From Hordeum vulgare subsp. vulgare (Eukaryota > Streptophyta > Magnoliopsida > Poales > Poaceae), in assembly GCF_904849725.1 (NCBI RefSeq), contig NC_058524.1:508074263-508138262 (forward strand): a stretch of DNA of 64,000 bases, read 5' to 3'. The stretch's first letter is position 1; every line of letters begins with the position of its first letter. The notes under the pieces were generated by a model. It searched no databases, was not told the DNA's origin, and saw nothing but the letters and a program-made list of their open reading frames with translations. Shown in pieces: positions 33,650-45,194 of this stretch. Position numbers and translations under genes: made by a program.

Positions 33650-36600
33650 GTGGCATCATGAGCTAGGTTCATGCGCAGATGATATCTCGAGTAGAACACA
33701 AAAGTTTTTGTGCGTGTTGATGTTCGATTTGCTGCCTTCCTTAGTCTTTTCTCGATCCGGCGGTATTGTTGGATTGAAGCGGCCCAGACCAACCTTACTC
33801 GTACGCTTATGAGAGACCGGTTTCATCAACTAACATGCAACTTGTTGCATAAAGATGACTAGCGGGTGTCTGTTTCTTCAACTTTAGTTGAACCGGATTT
33901 GAACCAGGCGGTCCTTGGAGAAAGGTTAAATAGCAATTTTCATATCATCGTTGTGGCTTTGCGTAAGTAAGATGCAATCACACTAGATACCCATCGCAGC
34001 CACGTAAAACATGTAACAACAAATTAGAGGACGTCTAACTTGTTTTTGCAGGGTATGCATGTGATGTGATATGGCCAAAGACATGATGTGATATATTGGA
34101 TGTATCACATGATCATGTTTTAATAGTTAAATATAGACTTGCACGTCGATGCTACGGCAACCGGCAGGAGCCATAGGGTTGTCTTTAAACTAACGTTTGT
34201 GCTTGCAGATGTGTTTACTATATTGCTAGGTTGCAGATTTAGTAGTAATACCATAGATAGCACGACAACCTCGATGGCGGCATGATGGAGATCATGGTGT
34301 GGCACCGGTGACGATGAAGATCATGTCGGTGCTTTGGTGATGGAGATCAAGAAGCACAAGATCATGGCCATATCATGTCACTTATGAATTGCATGTGATG
34401 TTAATCATTTTTATGCACCTTATTTTGCTTAGAACGACGGTAGCATTGTAAGGTGATCCCTCACTAAAATTTCAAGATAAAATCGTGTTCTCCCTGACTG
34501 TGCACCGTTGCGACAGTTCGTCGTTTCGAGACACCACGTGATGATCGGGTGTGATAGACTCAACGTTCACATACAACGGGTGCAAAACAGTTGCACACGC
34601 GGAACACTTGGGTTAAACTTGACGAGCCTAGCATGTACAGACATGGCCTCGGAACACAAGAGACCGAAAGGTCGAGCATGAATCATATAGTTGATATGAT
34701 TAACATGGAGATGTTCACCACTAAAACTATACTCAACTCACGTGATGATCGGACTTGAGTTACTGGATTTGGATCATGCGCCACTCAAACGACTAGAGGG
34801 ATGTCTATTTTGAGTGGGAGTTATTAGTAATATGATTAGCTAAACTCAATTATCATGAACATAGTCAAAAAGGTCTTTGCAAATTATGTTGTAGCTTGCG
34901 CTGTAGCTCTACTATTTTTATATGTTCCTCGAGAAAATTTAGTTGAAATATGATAGTAGCAATTTTGCGGACTGAATCTGTAAAATGAGGATTGTCCTCA
35001 TTGTTGCGCAGAAGGGTTATGTCCTTAATGCACCGCTCGGTGTGCTGAACCTCGAGCGTCGTCTGTGGATGTTGCGAACATCTGACATACACGTTTCTGA
35101 TGACTACGTGATAGTTCAGTGCGTAATGCTTAACGACTTAGAATTGAGGCGCCGAAGACGTTTTGAAACGTCACGGAACATATGAGATGTTCCAAGAGAT
35201 GAAATTGGGATTTCATGCTCGCGCCCTTGTTAAGAGGTATGAGACCTCCGACAAGATTCTTTGTCTACAAAGTAAGGAAGAAAAGCTCAATCGTTGAGCA
35301 TGTGCTCAAATTGTCTGAGTGCTACAATCGCTTGAATCAAGTGGGAGTTGATCTTCCAGATGAGAAAGTGATGGTTCTCCAAAGTCACTGCCACAAAGCT
35401 ACTAGAGCTTCGTGATGAACTATAACATATCAAGGATACATATGATGATCCTTGAGCTATTCGCAATGTTTGATACTACGAAAGTAGAAATCAAGTAGGA
35501 GCATCAATTGTTGATGGTTAGTAAAACCACTAGTTTCAAGAAAGGGCAAGGGTAAGAAGGGATACTTTATGAAACAGCAAAATAGTTGTTGCTCTAGTGA
35601 AGAAACCCAGGGTTGAACCCAAACCCGAGACTAAGTGCTTCTGTTATGAGGGAAACGGTCACTGAGGCAGAACTACCCTAGATACTTGGTAGATGAGAAG
35701 GCTCGTAAAGTCGACAAAAGTATATTGGATACCTGATATTGATGAGTACCTTACTAGTATTCCTAGTAGCACCAGGGTATTAGATACCGGTTCCGTTGCT
35801 AAGTGTTAGTAACTCGAAGTTATAGCTACGGATTAAAAGGATACTAGCAAGGGTGAGGTGACGATGTGTGTTGGAAGTAATTCTAAAGTTGATGTGATCA
35901 AACATCGCACGCTCCCTCTATCATCGGGATTGATGTTAAACCTAAATAATTGTTATTTGGTGTTTGCGTTGAGCATGAACATGATTGGATTGTGTTTATT
36001 GCAATATGATTATTCATTTAAAGAGAATAATGGTTATTCTATTTGCTTGAATAATTACCTTCAATGGTTTATTGAATCTCGATCGTAGTGCTACACATTT
36101 CATAATATTGATGCCAAAAGATACAAAGTAGTAATGATAGTACCACTTACTTGTGGCACTGCCACTTGAGTCATGTTGGTACAAAATGCATGAAGAAGCT
36201 CCATGCTGATGGATCTTTGTACTCACTCATTTTTGAAACGTTTGAGACATGCAAACCATGCCTATTGGTATAAAGGCATGAAGAAACTCCATGCAGATGG
36301 ATCGTGTGGACTCACTTGATTTTCAATCACTTGAGACATACAAATCATACTACATGGGCAAGATGATTGAAGGCCTCGTTTTCCAGTGAGATGGAACAAG
36401 AAAGTAACTTGTTGGAAGTAATACATTTTTTATGTGTGCAGTCCAATGAGTGTTGAGGCACACAGTGGATATCGTTATGTTCTTACTTCGCTGACGATTT
36501 GAGTAGATACAAGAGTATTTACTTGATGAATCACAAGTCTGAAATATTGAAAATTTCAAAGCTATTTCAGAATGAAGATCGTCGTGACAAGTGGATAAAC

Positions 36601-38717
36601 TGTCAACAATATGATCATAGAGATGAATATCTGAGTTGCGAGTTTTTGTACATAGTTAAGACAATGTGGAAATTGTTTCACAATTCATGCCACCTAGAAC
36701 ACCATAGTGTGATGGTGTGTCCGAACGTCCTAGCCGCGCCCTATTGAATATAGCGCATACTATGATGTCTCTTATCGAAATACCACTATCGTTTTGGGTT
36801 AGGCATTAGAGACAACCGCATTCACTTTAAATAGGGCACCACGTAATTCCATTGAGATGACACCGCATGAACTATGGTTTGGAGAAACCTAAGCTGTCGT
36901 TTCTTGAAAGTTTGGGGCTACAACGCTTATGTGAAAAAGTTTCAGTCTGATAAGCTCGAACCCAAAGCGGATAAATGCATCTTCATAGGATATCCAAAAC
37001 AGTTGGGTACATCTCCTATCTCAGATTCGGAAGCAAACTGTTTGTTTCTAGAAACGGGTCCTTTCTTGAGGAAAGGTTTCTCTCGAAAGAATTGAGTGGG
37101 AGGGTGGTGGAACTTGATGAGGTTATTGAATCGTCACTTCAACCAGTGTGTAGCAGGGCGCAGGAAGTTGTTCCTGTGGCGCCTACGCCAATTGAAGTGG
37201 AAACTGATGATAGTGGTCATTAAGCTTCGGATCAAGTTACTACAAACCTCGTAGGTCGACAAGGTCGCGTACTACTACAGAGTAGTACGGTAACCCTGTC
37301 TTGGAGGTCATGTTGTTGAACAACAATGAACCTACGAGCTATGGAGAAGCGATGGTGGGCCCGGATTCCGGCAAATGGCTGGAGGCCATGAAATCCGAGA
37401 GAGGTTCCGTGTATAAAAACAAAGTATAGACTTTGGAAGAACTACTTGATGGTTGTAAGACTATTAAGTACATATGGATCTTTAAAAGGAAGACAGACGA
37501 CGATGGTGAAAAGTCACCATTAAGAAAAGCTCGACTTATCGCAAAGATGTTTCCGACAAGTTCAAAGAGTTGACTACGATGAGACTTTCTCACTCGTAGC
37601 GATGCTAAAAGTCTGTTGGAATTATGTTAGTAGTTGTTGCATTATTTATGAAATATTGCACATAGGGTGTCAAATCATTGTTTCCTCAACGGTTTCCTTG
37701 AGGAAAGGTTGTATGTGATACAACCAGAAGGTTTTGTCGATCCTAAGGATGCTAACAAGTATGCCAGCTCCGGCGATCCTTATATGGACTGGTGCAAGCA
37801 TCTCGGAGTTGGAATATACGCTTTAATGAGATGATCAAAGCTTTTGGGTTTATACAAGGTTTATGAGAAACTTGTATTTCCAAAGAAGTGAGTGGGAGCA
37901 CTATAGAACTTTTGATAAGTATATGTGGTTGACATATTGTTGATCGGAAGTAATGTAGAATTTCTGGAAAGCATAAAGGGTTGTTTGAAAGGAGTTTTTC
38001 AAAGGAAAACCTGGATAGAGCTACTTGAATATTGAGCATCAAGATGTGTAGAGATAGACCAAAACGCTAAATAGAACTTTCAATGAAATGCATGCCTTGA
38101 CAAGTTTTTGAAGGAGATCAAAATAGATCAGCAAAGGAGTTATTGGCTGTGTTGTAAGGTGTGAATTTGAGTAAGACTCAAAGCCCTACCACGACAGAAG
38201 AAAGAGAAAGGACGAAGATCGTCCCCTATGCCTTAGCCGTAGGCTCTAAAGTATGCCATGATGTGTACTGCACTTGATGTGTGCCTTGCCATAAGTCTGT
38301 AATGGGGTACAAAGAGTGATTCAGGATTGAATCACTGAACAACGGTCAAAGTTATCCTTAGTAACTAATGGACTAAGGATTTTTTTTTTCTCGATTATGG
38401 AGGTGATTAAAGAGTTCATCGTAAAGGGTTACGTCGATGCAAGCTTTGACACTAATCCGAGTAACTCTAAGGAGTAAAGCGGATTCGTATAGTGGAGCAG
38501 TCATTTGGAATAGTTCCAAATGGCACGTAGTAGGAGCATCTACAGGATAACATAGAGATTTGTAAAGCACACACAGATCTGAAAGGTTCAGACTCATTGA
38601 CTAAAACATCTCTCACAAGCAAGACGTGATCCAACCCCAGAACTGTATGGGTGTTAGATTCATTAAAATCACATAGTGATGTGAACTAGATTATTGACTC
38701 TAGTGCAAGTGGGAGAC
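33650..38717 (+). pseudogene. Decayed gag-pol of the nested Angela copy
   Basis: A leader to about 34500 is followed by gag remnants (35215-35415 with LKLSECYNRLNQVGVDLPDE). A damaged zinc-knuckle area lies near 35620-35700. GAG-pre-integrase and integrase traces run from 35858 to 37223 (ELWF-type region, then KADKCIFIGYPK at 36960-37000). RT traces follow near 37440-37600 and RNase H traces near 38400-38600. No frame stays open beyond about 110 codons. Segments correspond in order to the outer element's pol, so this is the same lineage in later decay. Confidence 0.8.
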
Positions 38718-40498
38718 TGTTGGAAATATGCCCTAGAGGCAATAATAAATTAGTTATTATATTTCTTTGTTCATGATAATCGTTTATTATCCATGCTATA
38801 ATTGTATTGATTGGAAACACAAATACATGTGTGGATACATACACAAAACACTGTCCCTAGTAAGCCTCTAGTTGACTAGCTCGTTGATCAAAGATGGTTA
38901 AGGTTTCCTAACCATAGACAAGTGTTGTCACTTGATAACGGGATCACATCATTGGGAGAATCAAGTGATGGACAAGACCCAAACTATAAACGTAGCATAT
39001 GATCGTGTCAGTTTATCGCTACTGTTTTCTGCATGTCAATGTATCTGTTCCCATGACCATGAGATCATGCAACTCCCGGACACCAGAGGAATACCTTGTG
39101 GGTTATCAAACGTCGCAACGTAACTGGGTGACTATAAAGGTGCTCTACATGTATCTCCAAAGGTGTCTGTTGGGTTGGCATGGATCAAGACTGGGATTTG
39201 TCACTCTGTGTAACAGAGAGGTATCTCGGGGCCCACTCGGTAATACAACATCACAACAAGCCTTGCAAGCAATGTGACTAAGTAGTTAGTTACGGGATCT
39301 TGTATTAAGGAACGAGTAAAGATACTTGCCGGTAACAAGATTGAACAAGGTACGGAGATACCGACGATCGAATCTCGGGCAAGTAACATACCGAAGGACA
39401 AAGGGAATAATATACGGGATTATATGAATCCTTGACATAGAGGTTCAACCGATAGAGATCTTCGTAGAATATGTAGGAGCCAATATGGACATCCAGGTCC
39501 CGCTATTGGTTATTGACCGGAGAATGTATCAGGTCATGTCTGCATAGTTCTCGAACCCGCATGGTCTGCACACTTAAGGTTCGGTGACGTTTCGTTATAG
39601 TTGAGTTATATGTGTTGGTGACGAAGGTTGTTAGGAGTCCCGGATGAGATCCCGGACGTCGCGAGGGTTTCCGGAATGGTCCAGAAATGAAGATTGATAT
39701 ATAGGAAGTCATGTTTTGGTCACAGGAAAAGTTTCGAGCTCATCGGTAGTGTACCCGGAGTGCCGGGAGGGGTGCCGGGGACCATCGGGAGGGGTGTCAC
39801 GCCTCAAGGGGCCTCATGGGCTGTGGGAAGAGATAAAGCAGACTCTAGTGGGCTGGAATAAGTTCCCACTAAGTCCCATAAGGTTTGAGAAGGAAAAAAA
39901 CAAGGTGGAAAAAGTTTCCAAGTGGGAAGGAGGAATCCTGCTCCAAATAGGATTGGAGTAGGACTCCTCCTCCTCTCCCTTGCGCAAGGGAAGAGAAGGC
40001 TGCCCTAGGGCGCAGCCCTATCCCTCCTCTCCTCCTATATATACTAAGGGTTTTGAAGGTTTTGGAACAATAGAAAACAGCCACGCGTTGCCCTCTCTCT
40101 CTCTCTCTAGATCTATTTCTCCTCTAGTTTCAGCGGTGCTTAGGAGAAGCCCTGCTGGAATAGCACCACCAACACCACCACCACGCCGCCGTGTTGGAGA
40201 ACTCACCTACCTCTCCGCCCCCTCTTGCTGGATCAACAAGGCGGAGATCGTCATCAAGTTGTACGTGTGCGGAACGCGGAGGTGTCGTCCGTTCAGCACT
40301 TGATCGGGACAGATCACGAGACGGATCGTGGGACGGATCATGAAGACGTACCACTACATCAACCGCGTTTATTAATGCTTCCGTTTAGCGATCTACAAGG
40401 GTATGTGGATCCGATCTCCCTCTCGTAGATGATCATCACCATGATAGGTATTCGTGTGCGTAGGAATTTTTTTGTTTCCCATGCTACATTCCCCAACA
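38718..40498 (+). repeat. 3' LTR of the nested Angela copy
   Basis: 1781 bp, preceded by the purine tract AAGTGGGAGAC. It is very similar to the 5' LTR by eye. TATA-like CTCCTATATATAC near 40033. Confidence 0.92.
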
Positions 40499-40503
40499 CC
40501 ACG

Positions 40504-40600
40504 CAGCTCCATCGTCACCACGTCGTCGTGCTGCCGGAACTCTCCCTCAACCTCTCATCTCTCCTTGTTGGATCAAGGCGTGGGAGATCTCACCAGGCTT
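40504..40600 (+). repeat. Outer Copia 3' LTR, last segment (truncated)
   Basis: It resumes after the target duplication with CAGCTCCATCGTCACCACG and stops near 40600. The equivalent point in the other Angela LTRs is well before their end, so the final part of the LTR is missing. About 50 bp of unplaced sequence follow before the LINE tail. Confidence 0.65.
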
Positions 40601-41318
40601 AGTTTTTTTAAGAAACAATGAGGTAAAGTGTTCAAAAACACATTACAATACAACAACAACAACAACAACAAAGCCTTTAGTCCCAAACAAGTTGGGGTAG
40701 GCTAGAGGTGAACTTCCACGCGTCCCTATCCATGGCTAGTTCTTTGGTGATGCTCCAATCCTTTAGATCTCTCTTTACGAACTCTTACCATGTCAAGTTC
40801 GGTCTACCATGGCCTTTCTTGACATTATAAGCATGCTTGAGCCGGCCGCTATGCACTCGGGCTTTTGGAGGCATGCGTTGAATATGCCCAAATCATCTCA
40901 GACGATGTTGGACAAGCTTCTCTTTAATTGGCACTATCCCAACTCTATCTCGTATATCATTATTCCGGATTCGGTCTTTCCTTGTGTGTCCACACATCCA
41001 TCTCAACATGCGCATCTCTTCCACACCTAGTTATTGCACATGTCTCCTTTTAGTTGACCAACACTGAGCGCCATACAATATTGTGGGTCGAACCGCCGTC
41101 CTATAGAACTTGCCTTTTAGCTTTTGTGGCACCTTCTTGTCAAAGAGAATGCGAGAAGCTTGGCGCCCCTTCATCCATCCAGCTTTAATTCGATGGTTCA
41201 CACCTTCATTGATATCCCATCCTTCTACAACATTGACCCCAAATATCGAAAGGTGTCCTTTTGAGCCACCACCTGCCCATCAAGGCTAACATCCCCCTCC
41301 TCCTCGTGTCTAGTAGTA

Positions 41319-43145
41319 CTAAAAGCACCTCATGTACTCGGTCCTAGTCCTACTAAGTCTAAAACCTTTTGATTCCAAGGTTTGCCGATGTAACTCCAAC
41401 TTCATGTTGACCCCCGTCCGACTATCATCGACTAGCACCACATCATCCGCAAAGAGCATACACCATGGGATATCTCCTTGTATATCCCTTGTGACCTCAT
41501 CCATCACCAAGGCAAAAAGATAAGGGCTCAAAATTAACCCCTGATGCAGTCCTATCTTAATCGGAAAGTCATCAGTGTTGCCATCACTTGTTTGAACACT
41601 TGTCACAACATTATGGTAACGTAATTTGTTGGGACTTTGTGTTTCTCCAAGGCCCACGACATAACATTCCTCGGTATCTTATCATAGGCCTTCTTCAAGT
41701 AAATGAACACCATATGCAAGTCCTTCTTTTGCTCCCTATATCTCTCCGTAAGTTGTCATACCAAGAAAATGGCTTCCATGGTCGACCTCCCACGCATGAA
41801 ACCAAACTGATTTTTGGTCACGCTTTTCATTCTTCTTAAGCGATGCTCAATGACTCTCTTCCATAGCTTCATTGTATGGCTCATCGATTTAATTCCACGG
41901 TAATTAGTACAACTCTAAACATCCCCCTTGTTCTTGAATATTGGTACTAATATACTCCGTCTCCATTCTTCTCGCATCTTGTTTGCCCGAAAAATGAGAT
42001 TGAAAAGTTTGGTTAGCCATACTATCGCTATGTCCCCGAGACCTCCCCACACCTCAATGGGGATACAATCAGGGCCCATCGCCTTGCCTCCTTTCATCCT
42101 ATTTAAAGCCTCCTTCACCTCCGACTCCTGGATTCGCCGCACAATATGTGCTAGTATCATCAAAGGAGTCGTCCAGATCAATGGTAGAGCTCTCACTCTC
42201 CCCATTCAACAGCTTGTCAAAATACTCCCGTCATTTATGCTTAATCTCCTCGTTCTTCATCAGGAGTTGCTCTGCTCCGTCCTTGATGCACTTGATTTGG
42301 TCAACATCCCTCGTCTTCTTCTCTCGGATCTTGGCCATCTTATAGATGTCTCTTTTGCCTTCCTTCGTGTCTAACCGTTGGTAGAGGTCCTCATACGCCC
42401 GACCCCTTGCTTCACTCACAGCTCACTTTGCGACCTTCTTTGCCATCTTGTACTTCTCTATGTGGTCTACACTCCTATCCAGATATAGGCGTCTGAAACA
42501 ATATGTCTTCTTCTTGATACAACACGCCTATCTTCTCTTCTCGAGAGGATAAAATCAATGTGGCTATAGTGTTGGCCACTACTGTAAGTCACTGGATGTG
42601 ATTATCTCATTTAGCTACGATCATGTCGTAGGCTAGCGCAAAGCTTAAGACGTCGTCTTCTTTTCAATTCTTGATGCCATAGCCAAATCCCCATGCACCC
42701 CTTCAAAACTTGTGTTAGATGTGTCCACGTGACCATTGAGGTCTCCTCCTATGAAGAGCCTCTCACCAATCGGTACACTCCTAACCATGTCCTCTAAGCC
42801 TTCTAAGAACTTCATCTTAGTGTTCTCATTGTAGCCTACTTGCGGGACATACACGCTGATAACATTAAGAACTAAGCCCCCAACTACTAACTTGACCAAG
42901 ATAATCCGATCCCCACGTCTCTTAACGTCTACCACTCCATACTTGAGGCTCTTGTTGATCAAAATGCCTACTACATTTTTGTTTGTAACCGTCTCCATGT
43001 ACCACAGATTGAAGCCGGTATGCTCCACCTCCTTCGCTCCCCTCATTTGGTCTTTTAGACCCAAAGGATGTCAACACCTCTCCTCACTGTTGTATCAACT
43101 ATCTTGTGAAGCTTACCTGTCAGAGACCCTACGTTTCAGCTACCT
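41319..43145 (-). pseudogene. RTE LINE endonuclease and reverse transcriptase remnants
   Basis: Endonuclease part (43145-42645): NVGSLTGKL at its start, GFNLWYMETV, VISVYVPQVG and FIGGDLNGHVD, as in apurinic/apyrimidinic-type LINE endonucleases. RT part: KEALNRMKGGKAMGPDCIPI (about 42110), then [19 protein letters not shown] and the catalytic [16 protein letters not shown] (about 41455). Stops and frame changes occur between blocks, for example near 43128 and around 43050. The enzyme would nick DNA and copy the element RNA at the nick. This copy is inactive. Confidence 0.85.
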
Positions 43146-43147
43146 AA

Positions 43148-44153
43148 GGGCGTGTTTGGTTGCCCACGCTGCACCTGCATGGCATCCAAGATGTAATTTT
43201 CAGCTTGTTTGGTAAACCGTATGGCCATCTGGGCCTGGCCCAACTGATGCAAAAAGTACCCTCTCAGCCAGGCTGAGAGCTACGCCGGATTCGGCTGTTC
43301 CTTGGATGCATGCACGAGTCGTGCAAAACGCCCTTCTCCTCTCCCGTCGCCCCGATCTGGATCAGGGAGGGAGATCGCCTCGCCACCCGCGCCGCCATGC
43401 CTCCGGCCGCCAGCCCCGCCGCCGAGCGCCTCCCTCCCGTCGCCCCGATCTGGATCCCGAGGGAGATCGCCTCGCCACCCGCGCCGCCATGCCTCCGGCC
43501 GCCAGCCCCGCCGCCGAGTGCCTCCCTCCCGTCGCCCCGATCTGGATCCCGAGGGAGATCGCCTCGCCACCCGCGCCGCCATGCCTCCGGCCGCCAGCCC
43601 CGCCGCCGAGCGCCTCCCTCCCGTCGCCCCGATCTGGATCCCGAGGGAGATCGCCTCGCCACCCGCGCCGCCATGCCTCCGGCCGCCAGCCCCGCCGCCG
43701 AGCGCCTCCCTCCCGTCGCCCCGATCTGGATCCCGAGGGAGATCGCCTCGCCACCGGTTGCCGCGCCGCCATGCCCTCCGACCGCCAGCCCCGCCACCGA
43801 GCACCTCCGCTCCCGTCGCTCCGATCTGGATCGGGGAGGGACATCGCCTCGCCACCGGTTGCCGCGCCGCCATGCCCTCCGACCGCCAGCCCCGCCACCG
43901 AGCACCTCGGCTCCCTGCCCGATCTGGATCGGGGAGGGAGATCGCCTCGCCTCGCCTCTGGTCGGTTGAGTTGATCCGCTCCCTGCAGTCTACCAAACAT
44001 CATCTCTTGTATATAAATCTCTCATGCAGTAATATCACACAATCCACCAAACACACATCTCAACCAATCTCTGCATCAACTCAACCAGGCCACACTCACC
44101 CAGGATCCCTCATGCGATGCAGGCTAGAGCCACCCAGGCAACCAAACACGCCC
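43148..44153. mobile_element. PIF/Harbinger-like non-autonomous element
   Basis: Terminal inverted repeats GGGCGTGTTTGGTTGCC start at 43148 and, inverted, end at 44153. The flanking target duplication is TAA (43145-43147 and 44154-44156), and the 3-bp size and sequence fit PIF/Harbinger. The insertion splits a LINE codon series that reads through when the 1006 bp plus one TAA are ignored, which confirms both ends. There is no transposase; most of the interior is a GC-rich minisatellite. Confidence 0.85.
43340..43960. repeat. 92-bp GC-rich minisatellite, about seven units
   Basis: CGTCGCCCCGATCTGGATC recurs with spacing of 92-93 bp (T of CGTC at 43347, 43440, 43532, 43624, 43716), then 100 bp after an added GGTTGCCG-type insert (43816), and one shorter last unit. 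The array contains no stop in any frame on either strand over most of its length, so it yields long overlapping ORFs in all six frames. I do not treat these as genes. Confidence 0.9.
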
Positions 44154-44250
44154 TAAGTGAATCCTTCTAGGCTCGGCTAACTTCCTTACTCTTCGCGCTC
44201 GTCGAGTCAAAAGTTAATTACAATATTAAAAAAATGAAATTTGGCACATA

Positions 44251-44438
44251 CTCCCTCCGTTTCAAAATATACGACATTTTAGAGATTTTACTATGGACTA
44301 CGTACCGATATATAAACATATTTTAAAATGTATATTCACTCATTTTGCTTTGGATGTAGTTCATAATAAAATCTCTGAAAGGTCTTATAATTAGGAACGG
44401 AGGAAGTAAATACTTCTTATAATTAGGAACGGAGGGAG
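44251..44438. mobile_element. Stowaway MITE with duplicated 3' terminus
   Basis: Begins CTCCCTCCGTTTCAAAATAT after TA. A first end (GGAACGGAGGAAG, 44406) and a second end (GGAACGGAGGGAG, 44438) are each followed by TA. The last ~32 bp are therefore tandemly duplicated. Stowaway elements are Tc1/Mariner-type MITEs with TA target sites. Confidence 0.88.
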
Positions 44439-44440
44439 TA

Positions 44441-45194
44441 AATACTTAGGGCTATGTAGGTTACTACACATATTTTATTTTCTGAAAATAAAATACATAA
44501 ATTATTATTTAGATTGCAAAGGCATTTTAATGCATAAAAAACAACACAAATGACTTTTTAAAAATCAAAATGTATCCAATATATTTTCCCGCTATTTTTC
44601 CTTTGAAGGGAGTCATTTTACCCTCTCATAATTAATCTTTTTCAGAGGAAAAATGTTTTGAGAAAATCCAGTAAAACCAAATTCAAGAATTGGTAAAACT
44701 TCAAATGCATGGAATTAGTGGTGATGATGCCTAGCTATAATAACATTTCAAATTGGAATTAGCTACAGTCCCAATATTCAGGTCACAGATACTTGCAGTT
44801 AGCTGCACGGCACGGCTGGTCAGGACTAAAATGCAACAGAGACATCACAGTCCAATTAGAGCAAGTCAATTCTGCCAAGAGTTATGTTGCTTGGTTAGAC
44901 TGTTACATAGTAATACATCGTGCCAATAGATAGATATTGTTCACGAAGTTGGGTCCAACTTTTTCGAGGGTTCTACAATGAATACAACAGTGTTTTAGCT
45001 GAAGCTTCGACATAAAGCTCGTGCTGGTTCAGTTTTCAGCAACTAGAATCTAGATTCACGTCCGATAAAATGAGTGCAATGCAAGAATGCAAAATGTTCT
45101 CATCAGACAAGGTCAATGGAGTGTTGCAACTTCTCATAGCAGAAATGAGCGGGTGTATGTGTTTATTATCAGATACTAGGAACCAGCTGTGGAC
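44441..45194. other. 3' flank of the RNA-binding protein gene
   Basis: AT-rich with no ORF of note. The near part is expected to hold the 3' UTR of the minus-strand gene; an AATAAA on the minus strand lies at 45167-45162, only about 30 bases after the stop codon. Nothing else is recognised. Confidence 0.5.

Larger units (their letters stand above)
31884..40498 (+). mobile_element. Angela/BARE-lineage Copia copy nested in the same LTR, pol decayed
   Basis: LTRs at 31884-33649 and 38718-40498 (TGTTGG...CCAACA). An exact CCACG target duplication lies at 31879-31883 and 40499-40503. The internal region (33650-38717) has leader, gag and pol remnants with many frameshifts and stops, far more damaged than the outer element's pol. 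The element is structurally complete but cannot encode its proteins. It lies 222 bp from the Sirevirus-like insertion within one host LTR. Confidence 0.92.
15979..40600 (+). mobile_element. Angela-lineage Copia retrotransposon hosting two nested LTR elements
   Basis: Only the last ~27 bp of the 5' LTR remain (15979-16005, ending CCCCAACA). They are followed by the primer site, leader, pol (16867-20214), purine tract and a 3' LTR that starts at 20262. That LTR is in three pieces: 20262-21489, 31662-31883 and 40504-about 40600. Inserted between them are a Sirevirus-like element and a decayed Angela copy. The last piece resembles the equivalent part of other Angela LTRs (GCTGCCGGAACTCT, then TTGTTGGATCAAG) and breaks off before the LTR end. 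The 5' LTR and most of gag are deleted. Confidence 0.85.
40650..44215 (-). mobile_element. RTE-type LINE, split by a Harbinger-like element
   Basis: Minus-strand non-LTR retrotransposon. Its 3' end is marked by a trinucleotide tail ((CAA)n on the plus strand, 40651-40672), typical of RTE-clade LINEs rather than a poly(A). From right to left come the endonuclease, RT and the tail. A PIF/Harbinger-like element (43148-44153) interrupts the 5' coding part, and the LINE frame resumes beyond it (LAEPRRIHLGS, 44157-44215). The 5' end is truncated near 44215. RTE placement is by recognition of RT and tail. Confidence 0.75.

Noticed and set aside
40651..40672. Independent (CAA)n microsatellite
   Set aside because: It is at the 3' end of an RTE-type LINE and is best read as its tail.
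43264..44156. Long Pro/Ala/Arg-rich ORFs in six frames
   Set aside because: They come from the stop-free 92-bp minisatellite. All frames are open at once and no domain is present.
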